Below are positions 7,224 to 11,757 of a DNA stretch of 11,757 bases, piece after piece. A model generated the notes under the pieces. That model did no database searches and was not told where the DNA came from. It saw nothing but the letters and a program-made list of their open reading frames with translations. Source of the DNA: Actinomycetes bacterium (lineage in GTDB: Bacteria; Actinomycetota; Acidimicrobiia; Acidimicrobiales; Microtrichaceae); NCBI GenBank assembly GCA_023437745.1, contig JAEZFI010000120.1, positions 1 to 11,757 on the forward strand, read 5' to 3'. Positions within the stretch are counted from its first letter, which is position 1, and each line of letters opens with the position of its first letter. The position numbers were made by a program, and so were the translations under genes.

Positions 7224-8350
7224 GCCGGGCCGTCGCCTTCGACGGGGTGGGCGAGCGCCTGGCGGATGTGCTCGAGGGTGACCACGCCGGCGAACCGCCC
7301 CTCGTCCTCCACGACGGCGACCGAGGTGTTCGACGCCATGATCAACTCCATGGCCCGGCGCAGCGAGCTGCTCCGCTCGAGCTGGGCGGCCGGCAGCTCG
7401 GTGGGCAGGTCGGCGAGCGCGACGCCGTCGGCGACCCGCTCCGCCGGGACCCACCCCACGAAGGAGCCGTCCTTCGTCAGGCCGAGCCAATGGGCGTCGT
7501 TCGCCGCCATCGCCGACCGGGCGTCCGCCGCCGACGCCGCGACGTCGACGACGGGCCCCTGCAGGTACGGCAGGTCGGCGACCGTGCGGAGCTGCAGCCG
7601 CTTGATCCCGCGGTCCTCGCCGATGAACTGCTCGACGAACCCGCTGGCGGGGTTGCGCAGGAGCTCGTCGGGCGTGTCGTACTGCTCGAGCACGCCGCCG
7701 ACGTTCAGCACGGCGACGCGGTCGGCCAGCTTCACCGCTTCGTCGATGTCGTGCGTGACGAACACGATCGTCTTGCGGACCGTCTGCTGGAGGAGGAGCA
7801 GCTCGTCCTGCAGCCGGTTCCGCACGATGGGGTCGACCGCGCCGAACGGCTCGTCCATGAGCAGCACCGGCGGATCGGCGGCGAGGGCGCGGGCCACCCC
7901 GACGCGCTGCTGCTGGCCGCCCGAGAGCTCGTCGGGGTACCGGTCGAGCAGCCGGGGGTCGAGGCCGACGAGCTCGGCCAGCTCGGTGACCCGGTCCGCA
8001 ATGCGCGCCCGGTCCCACCGCAGGGTGCGGGGCACCGTGGCGATGTTCTGGGCGATCGTGCGGTGCGGGAACAGGCCCACCTGCTGGATCACGTAGCCGA
8101 TGCCGCGGCGCAGCGTCGTGACGTCCAGCCGGGTGGCGTCCACGCCGCCGATCTCGATCCGCCCGGACGTGGGCTCGATGAGGCGGTTGATCATCCGGAG
8201 CGTCGTCGTCTTCCCGCAGCCCGAGGGGCCGATGAGCGCGACGATCGCGCCCGCCGGGATGTCGAGGCCGAGCTCGTGCACCGCGTCGGTCTCGCTCCCG
8301 CGGAAGCGCTTGGTGACCTGGTCGAGGCGGATGGAGCTGGCGGCGGCGAT
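7220..8350 (-). CDS. osmoprotectant ABC transporter ATP-binding protein with CBS pair; non-canonical start
   Basis: Cytoplasmic ATPase of the OpuCA/ProV type, first gene of the importer operon. Numbered from the ATC at 8350 it is 376 residues. Walker A GPSGCGKTT (41-49), Q-loop QQVGLFP (89-95), signature LSGGQQQRV (142-150), Walker B VLLMDEP (162-168) and the H-loop THD are all intact. The C-terminal ~120 residues form two CBS-like repeats (VVDVAASAADA... and LPAAQLERSSSL...), the module that senses ionic strength or cyclic di-AMP in relatives. The start is a problem: homologous sequence begins at SSIRLDQVTKRF, yet the frame has no ATG, GTG or TTG there. The nearest canonical codon downstream is GTG 8281, which would delete the first strand and leave 353 residues. 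I place the start at ATC 8350 because a TANNNT box ends seven bases before it; this is tentative. The rest of the gene is secure. Confidence 0.88.
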   Translation of the reverse strand: MAAASSIRLDQVTKRFRGSETDAVHELGLDIPAGAIVALIGPSGCGKTTTLRMINRLIEPTSGRIEIGGVDATRLDVTTLRRGIGYVIQQVGLFPHRTIAQNIATVPRTLRWDRARIADRVTELAELVGLDPRLLDRYPDELSGGQQQRVGVARALAADPPVLLMDEPFGAVDPIVRNRLQDELLLLQQTVRKTIVFVTHDIDEAVKLADRVAVLNVGGVLEQYDTPDELLRNPASGFVEQFIGEDRGIKRLQLRTVADLPYLQGPVVDVAASAADARSAMAANDAHWLGLTKDGSFVGWVPAERVADGVALADLPTELPAAQLERSSSLRRAMELIMASNTSVAVVEDEGRFAGVVTLEHIRQALAHPVEGDGPA

Positions 8351-8357
8351 GCCTGGG

Positions 8358-8363
8358 AACTTA
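8358..8363 (-). promoter_or_regulatory. candidate -10 box (TAAGTT) for the importer operon
   Basis: TAAGTT on the minus strand fits TANNNT. Seven bases separate it from the A of the ATC at 8350, the spacing expected for a transcript that starts on the first codon (leaderless mRNA, common in actinobacteria). No convincing -35 hexamer is visible. The box is one of few AT-rich spots in the gap. Confidence 0.35.
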
Positions 8364-8369
8364 GGCCGG

Positions 8370-8412
8370 GAAGCGACGCCGAAGCGGCGAGTCTGCGAGC
8401 GACGGAAGCGGC
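8370..8412. repeat. three copies of a GAAGCGRC octamer in the divergent gap
   Basis: GAAGCGAC at 8370-8377, GAAGCGGC at 8381-8388 and GAAGCGGC at 8405-8412 all read on the plus strand. Steps of 11 and 24 bases put them near the same face of the helix. They could be regulator half-sites, or chance in a GC-rich gap. Confidence 0.3.
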
Positions 8413-8417
8413 AGACT
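8390..8417. promoter_or_regulatory. inverted repeat, candidate operator between the importer operon and msrB
   Basis: AGTCTGC (8390-8396) and GCAGACT (8411-8417) are perfect 7-bp inverted arms around a 14-base spacer, centred between the divergent genes and ending eight bases before the msrB ATG. Arms about two helical turns apart fit a dimeric regulator. No regulator gene is present in the window, so the partner is unknown. Confidence 0.35.
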
Positions 8418-8424
8418 GGGCGGC

Positions 8425-8853
8425 ATGAGCGACGAGCACGCCGACAGCACCGCGACCGACCTTCCCGCGAACGAGGACGAGTGGCGCGCTCGCTTGTCGC
8501 CCGAGCAGTACGCGGTGCTGCGCCAGGCGGGCACCGAGCCGGCGTGGACGGGGGCGCTGCTCGACGAGCACGGGACCGGCATGTTCCGCTGCGGCGCCTG
8601 CCGCTCGCCGCTGTTCCGGTCGGAGACCAAGTACGAGTCCGGGTCGGGCTGGCCGAGCTTCTTCGAGGCGATCTCGCCCGACGCCGTTCGCCTCGTCGAG
8701 GACCGGAGCCACGGGATGAAGCGGGTCGAGGTCCGCTGCGCCGTGTGCGACTCGCACCTGGGCCACCTGTTCCCCGACGGCCCGGCCCCCACCGGGGAGC
8801 GGTACTGCATGAACTCGCTCGCCCTCGAGTTCGAACCCGCCGAGAACGACTGA
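8425..8853 (+). CDS. msrB: peptide-methionine (R)-S-oxide reductase
   Basis: Reduces the R form of methionine sulfoxide in proteins, a cytoplasmic repair enzyme; 142 residues, the normal size for a stand-alone MsrB. Two zinc CxxC pairs are present (Cys56/Cys59 and Cys105/Cys108). SGSGWPSF (72-79) and HLGHLFPDGP (111-120) are the family's hallmark motifs, and the catalytic Cys128 sits in GERYCMNSLAL. The position that carries a resolving Cys in some relatives (inside the SGxGWPSF loop) is Ser here, so recycling may use another thiol or direct reduction. The first ~15 residues are a family-unusual acidic, Ser/Thr-containing tail. The ATG has no good ribosome site; CAGACT lies seven bases upstream, one mismatch from TANNNT, so a leaderless transcript is possible. 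It is transcribed away from the osmoprotectant operon and is followed after 12 bases by the thiolase-like gene. Confidence 0.95.
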   Translation: MSDEHADSTATDLPANEDEWRARLSPEQYAVLRQAGTEPAWTGALLDEHGTGMFRCGACRSPLFRSETKYESGSGWPSFFEAISPDAVRLVEDRSHGMKRVEVRCAVCDSHLGHLFPDGPAPTGERYCMNSLALEFEPAEND

Positions 8854-8865
8854 GCGCAGCCGCAC

Positions 8866-10362
8866 ATGTCGAACGATCCGCGCACGCCCGTGCTCGTCGG
8901 CGCGGGCGTCGCCGGCCAGCGCCACGACGACCCAGCCCTGGCCCACGAGCCGCTCGAGCTGATGGCCCTCGCCGCCGAGGCGGCGGCCGACGACGCGGGC
9001 AGCCGAGCGCTCCTCGGCGGCACGCAGCGCATCGCCGTCCCCGAGGGCACGTGGGACTACCCCGATCCGGGCCACCTGCTGGCGAAGCGGCTCGGCGCGG
9101 CGAGCGCCACATCGGTGCTGGCCGACGTGGGCGTGCTCCAGCAGGCGTTGCTGACCGAGGTGTGCGACCACATCGTCGCCGGGGAGCTGGACGTCGCGCT
9201 GGTGGTCGGCGGGGAGGCGCGTCACCGGGTCCAGCGCGCCAAGGCCACCGGCACGGCCCTGCACGACACGGTGCAGCCCGAGGGCACCGTGCCGGATCGC
9301 CATGTCCGGCCGGAGACCCTCGGGATCCACGACCTCGAGATCGTGCGGAACATCGTCACGCCCGCCACGGCGTACGCGCTCATCGAGCACGCCCGCATGC
9401 ATCGCCTCGGCCACACGCCGTCGCAGCACCGCGGTGCACTGGGGGCGCTGTACGAGACGTTGGCGGCGGTGGCCGCGGCCAACCCGAACGCCTGGGACCG
9501 AGGTCCGTGGGGTGCCGACCGCGTCGTCTCGCCCACCGCCGACAACCGGATGATCTCGACGCCGTACACACGGGCGATGTGCTCGCAGTGGAACGTCGAC
9601 CAGGCCGCCGCGGTGATCCTGTGCTCGGTCGAGGCGGCTGTCGCCTTCGGGATCAACAGCGACCACTGGGTCTTCCCCGTGGCGGCGTCGATGTCGAACC
9701 ACTCGGTGCCAGTGCTCCAGCGTCCGGACCTGGGCCGGAGTCCGGGCACGGAGCTCGCGGCCGAGCGGGTGCTCGAGCTGGCCGAGGTGTCGGTCGACGC
9801 GATGGCGTGCCTCGACCTCTACAGCTGCTTCCCGTCGGCCGTGCAGACGATCGCCGACGCGCTGGGGGTCGACCCGTCGGGTGCGGGCCGTCCCCTGACC
9901 GTGACCGGCGGGATGTCGTTCGCCGGCGGCCCCCTGAACAACTACGTGCTCCAGGCGCTCGTCGAGCTGGTCGGTCGTCTGCGCCACGAACCCGGTGCCC
10001 ACGGGCTCAGCAGCAGCGTCAGCGGCTTCCTCCACAAGACGGGCTTCGGGGTGTGGTCCGCCTCGCCGCCGTCCCACCCGTTCCGCCACGTCGACGTGAC
10101 CGACGAGGCGGCGGCGCACGGCCCGGCGTTGCGCCCGGTGGCCGACGACCACGTGGGCGACGCCACCATCGTGAGCTGGACGGTCGACCACCTCGCCGGT
10201 GAGCCGCACCGCGCCGTCGTCGTGTGCGACGCGAACGCCGAGGGCGACCGGACGGTCGCGTCCACCGGTGAACCGTCGGTGGTGTCGGCGATGCTGGAGG
10301 GCGACTGGGTGGGCCGCCGGGTGACGATCGCGGCCGACGGCTCCTTCCTACCCGAGGGCTGA
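8866..10362 (+). CDS. thiolase-like protein (TLP1/SCP2-thiolase type) lacking catalytic motifs
   Basis: A 498-residue member of the thiolase fold, usually annotated acetyl-CoA acetyltransferase. Recognisable parts are the N-terminal core (TPVLVGAGVAGQR, 7-19), a core strand DVALVVGGEA (109-118), and GGMSFAGGPLNNY (348-360), the degenerate counterpart of the thiolase His loop. The nucleophile Cys expected near residues 83-93 is absent (TSVLADVGVLQ). NEAF is replaced by YSCF (319-322), GHP by GGP, and the C-terminal CxG by VSG within SSSVSG (382-387). About 90 extra residues (410-498) form an added C-terminal domain, as in mycobacterial TLP1, reported as lacking thiolase activity. It is therefore probably a CoA-ester binding or non-thiolytic protein in lipid metabolism; that is inference. 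The ATG 12 bases after msrB has no clear ribosome site, and the pair may be cotranscribed. Confidence 0.85.
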   Translation: MSNDPRTPVLVGAGVAGQRHDDPALAHEPLELMALAAEAAADDAGSRALLGGTQRIAVPEGTWDYPDPGHLLAKRLGAASATSVLADVGVLQQALLTEVCDHIVAGELDVALVVGGEARHRVQRAKATGTALHDTVQPEGTVPDRHVRPETLGIHDLEIVRNIVTPATAYALIEHARMHRLGHTPSQHRGALGALYETLAAVAAANPNAWDRGPWGADRVVSPTADNRMISTPYTRAMCSQWNVDQAAAVILCSVEAAVAFGINSDHWVFPVAASMSNHSVPVLQRPDLGRSPGTELAAERVLELAEVSVDAMACLDLYSCFPSAVQTIADALGVDPSGAGRPLTVTGGMSFAGGPLNNYVLQALVELVGRLRHEPGAHGLSSSVSGFLHKTGFGVWSASPPSHPFRHVDVTDEAAAHGPALRPVADDHVGDATIVSWTVDHLAGEPHRAVVVCDANAEGDRTVASTGEPSVVSAMLEGDWVGRRVTIAADGSFLPEG

Positions 10363-10384
10363 GGGGCGCGGGCGCCGGGTACCG

Positions 10385-10403
10385 GACGGCGTCGGGCGCC
10401 GTC
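10385..10403 (+). terminator. hairpin after the thiolase-like gene
   Basis: GACGGCG and CGCCGTC form a perfect 7-bp stem around a 5-base loop in the 76-base gap after the thiolase-like stop codon. There is no T tract. It may end or attenuate the msrB/thiolase-like transcript before the next gene pair. GC-rich stems of this size are not rare at this composition. Confidence 0.4.
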
Positions 10404-10424
10404 GCGGGTGCCCATGGCGTGCGC

Positions 10425-10431
10425 GAGGAGG
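10425..10431 (+). promoter_or_regulatory. strong ribosome binding site GAGGAGG
   Basis: GAGGAGG lies seven bases before the GTG at 10439. It is the best Shine-Dalgarno match on the plus strand and fixes the start of the small hypothetical gene. Confidence 0.7.
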
Positions 10432-10438
10432 GCCAGAC

Positions 10439-10891
10439 GTGAGCGAGACACCCCGACCACCGGATCGGGACCACCAGCGGCCGGACGGGGCCGACGACGC
10501 CGTCGTGGAGGCGGTCGGCAAGGTGAGCGAGGCGTTCGAGTGGGTGGAGCGCGCTCGCGGTCGGCTCTTCGACTTCCACCAGATGATGGGCCGCGCCGAC
10601 TTCCTGTTCGGTGAAGCGGCGGACGCACTCGAGGAGGCGGGCTGCGCCCAGGAGGCCACGATGCTGCGCGACGACGTCGTCGGCCGCAACGTGCTTGACG
10701 GTCGTTGGACGTTCCAGATCGTGGAGGAGTTCGACGACTGCTACTACGACCGGACGAAGCAGGCGGATCGTGACATCCGCGACGGGCTGATGGCCGGGCG
10801 GCGCCACGTCTTCGAAGCCGAGCTGAAGGAGCAGCGCCGCACGGTCGGGCATCCGCAGCACACGAGCCGCCCGGGCGCACCGGTCCGATGA
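10439..10891 (+). CDS. conserved hypothetical protein, mostly helical
   Basis: A 150-residue soluble protein with no signal peptide and no membrane span. I know no function for it, though the pattern FHQMMGRADFLF / GRNVLDGRWTFQIVEEFDD...YY is of a type I have seen in uncharacterised actinobacterial proteins. The first ~20 residues are Pro/Asp/Arg-rich and probably disordered. Residues 20-75 look strongly helical with acidic/hydrophobic periodicity, and 85-130 hold the conserved aromatic core (WTFQIVEEFDDCYYD) plus a basic helix (GRRHVFEAELKEQRR). The tail is His/Pro/Arg-rich. A strong GAGGAGG ribosome site supports GTG 10439. The stop overlaps the start of the PPOX gene as ATGA, so the two are translated together and probably work in one process, whose nature is not evident. 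Confidence 0.8.
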   Translation: MSETPRPPDRDHQRPDGADDAVVEAVGKVSEAFEWVERARGRLFDFHQMMGRADFLFGEAADALEEAGCAQEATMLRDDVVGRNVLDGRWTFQIVEEFDDCYYDRTKQADRDIRDGLMAGRRHVFEAELKEQRRTVGHPQHTSRPGAPVR

Positions 10892-11721
10892 CGGTGTCGC
10901 TCAGCGCTGCTGCGCTGTCCGTGCTGGAGGAGGGTCGGCAGGCGTACGTCTGCGTCCGGTCGAAGGACGGGCCCCACGTCACGCCCGAGCTCTACGCCTG
11001 GTCGGGCGGCCGGCTCTGGTTCGCCAGCGCGTCGACGACCCTGAAGACGAAGGTCCTCGCGGCTCGCCCCGAGGTCGGACTGCTCGTCAGCGTGCCCGGC
11101 CGCAGCGTGGTGGTGACCGGTGAGGTGCAGCGGTACGACCCGAGGAGCCCGTACGCGTTGGTGTGCCACGCGCTCGAGCTGCCGGCCGCGGCCAGGGCGA
11201 TGGCCCGCTTCACCACGCGGAACGCGCCGGACCTGCTGGCCTTCGTGTCGGACACGGCTCGGGGCCGGTTGGGCTCGCGGATCCCACCGGTGCGGGTGCT
11301 CTTCGCCGTGCGGCCGGAGCGGGCGGTCGTGCTCGACCGCGACGAGGTGGTGACCGAGGCGTGGGGCTGGGGCGACGCTGCGCTCGCCGGCGACGGGGAC
11401 GAAGCCGCCGTCGAACCCGTTCCCGCCGACGCCGAACGCGCCGTGGCCGGCCTGCCGGGACCGGTCGCGCTGCCCGGCCGGTGGGCGGTCGGCGAGTCGC
11501 AGTTCCACGTCGCGCCGGGACTGGTCGGACTGCTGCCCGACGAGCGCGAGTTCCCCATCAGCGTCGTCACCGACGACTACGCAGCGCCGGGCCCGGCGGC
11601 CAAGTCGGGCGCGCTGGCCCGCGGCTGGGCGAGCCGGGAGTCACCCGAGAGCCCGGTCGTGCTCGTCGACACCCACCGCGTCGTCAAGTGGGACGGCGTG
11701 GAGACCCGTTCTGTGTCGTGA
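10888..11721 (+). CDS. PPOX-family FMN/F420 split-barrel protein
   Basis: A 277-residue protein whose first ~115 residues match the pyridoxamine-5'-phosphate-oxidase-like split barrel: AYVCVRSKDGPHVTPELYAWSGGRLWFASASTTLKTKVL (19-57), where the STTLKTK segment is the usual cofactor phosphate-contact region, followed by VGLLVSVPGRSVVVTGEVQRY (73-93). Such proteins bind FMN, F420 or haem; which one cannot be told here. Residues ~120-277 are an additional domain with two similar-looking beta-rich stretches (VRVLFAVRPERAVVLD and SPVVLVDTHRVVKWDG), so it may contain a second, degenerate barrel half. There is no signal peptide. The ATG overlaps the stop of the preceding gene by four bases. The last codons and the TGA stop lie in a 17-bp tandem repeat. 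Confidence 0.82.
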   Translation: MTVSLSAAALSVLEEGRQAYVCVRSKDGPHVTPELYAWSGGRLWFASASTTLKTKVLAARPEVGLLVSVPGRSVVVTGEVQRYDPRSPYALVCHALELPAAARAMARFTTRNAPDLLAFVSDTARGRLGSRIPPVRVLFAVRPERAVVLDRDEVVTEAWGWGDAALAGDGDEAAVEPVPADAERAVAGLPGPVALPGRWAVGESQFHVAPGLVGLLPDEREFPISVVTDDYAAPGPAAKSGALARGWASRESPESPVVLVDTHRVVKWDGVETRSVS

Positions 11722-11737
11722 CCCGTTCTGTGTCGTG
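11704..11737 (+). repeat. perfect 17-bp tandem repeat across the PPOX stop codon
   Basis: The unit ACCCGTTCTGTGTCGTG occurs at 11704-11720 and again at 11721-11737 with no mismatch or gap. The first copy encodes the last codons of the PPOX gene, and its junction with the second copy forms the TGA stop. Because 17 is not a multiple of three, the second copy puts the same TRSVS-stop ending in a second frame. The two copies look like a recent duplication, or the start of a repeat array that continues past the window. Confidence 0.75.
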
Positions 11738-11757
11738 AGACGCGACCGATCTGGCGC

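Noticed and set aside
8361..8426. Short minus-strand frame beginning at the ATG at 8426 as a leader peptide for the importer operon
   Set aside because: It has 21 codons, starts on the CATG palindrome of the msrB start, lacks a ribosome site and has no attenuator-like codon run.
8351..9112. Upstream extension of the ATPase frame to an ATG at 9112
   Set aside because: It would run antisense through all of msrB and into the thiolase-like gene, and the added residues are Arg/Pro/Ser-rich with no homology to transporter ATPases.
8191..10209. A 672-codon minus-strand frame opposite msrB and the thiolase-like gene
   Set aside because: Its translation is Arg/His/Gly/Val-rich without motifs, while the plus strand encodes clear MsrB and thiolase-like proteins.
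11163..11738. A 191-codon plus-strand frame ending at the second repeat copy
   Set aside because: It lies in another frame of the PPOX gene, is Arg/Gly-rich without domain features, and shares only the repeat-encoded last residues.
1..11757. Search for defence islands, prophage, insertion sequences, CRISPR arrays, tRNA genes or riboswitches
   Set aside because: No transposase, integrase, repeat array, attachment-site pattern or cloverleaf was seen; all genes fit ordinary chromosomal content with uniform high-GC codon use.

Overview
This is a high-GC (roughly 70%), gene-dense chromosomal window. It looks like a high-GC actinobacterium: GTG starts, four-base stop/start overlaps, a RecQ helicase carrying a phosphoribosyltransferase tail, a TLP1-like degenerate thiolase and a PPOX-family flavoprotein. 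An Acidimicrobiia-type organism would fit, but that placement is inference. There are ten protein genes. I see no tRNA, rRNA, CRISPR, transposase, phage or plasmid signature, and no gene-free stretch longer than about 90 bases.

Layout. Six genes occupy the left 8.35 kb on the minus strand. In transcription order they are a four-gene osmoprotectant (glycine betaine/choline-type) ABC importer: ATPase with a CBS pair, permease 1, permease 2, lipoprotein solute-binding protein. Then come a strong hairpin, a RecQ-family helicase fused to a ComF-like phosphoribosyltransferase domain, and a secreted lipoprotein penicillin-acylase-type Ntn hydrolase. Four genes run on the plus strand from 8425 to 11721: msrB (methionine-R-sulfoxide reductase), a thiolase-like protein without the usual catalytic residues, a small conserved hypothetical protein, and a PPOX/FMN split-barrel protein that overlaps the hypothetical gene by ATGA. 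The two blocks diverge from a gap of about 75 bp (8351-8424), which holds an inverted repeat and a repeated octamer that could be an operator.

How the genes work together. The ABC importer is one translationally coupled operon: ATPase/permease 1 and permease 1/permease 2 overlap by GTGA, and permease 2/binding protein overlap by ATGA or lie 11 bases apart. It would bring in compatible solutes under osmotic stress. The divergent msrB repairs oxidised methionine, so the shared region could link osmotic and oxidative stress responses, but this is only positional inference.

I do not see a convincing new multi-gene defence or biosynthetic system here. The points most worth a second look are: the ATPase frame has no ATG/GTG/TTG at the expected N-terminus, and a TANNNT box sits exactly seven bases before an ATC; the RecQ-phosphoribosyltransferase fusion; the Thr/Pro/Glu-rich spacer directly before the catalytic Ser of the acylase; the degenerate thiolase; and a perfect 17-bp tandem repeat through the last stop codon.
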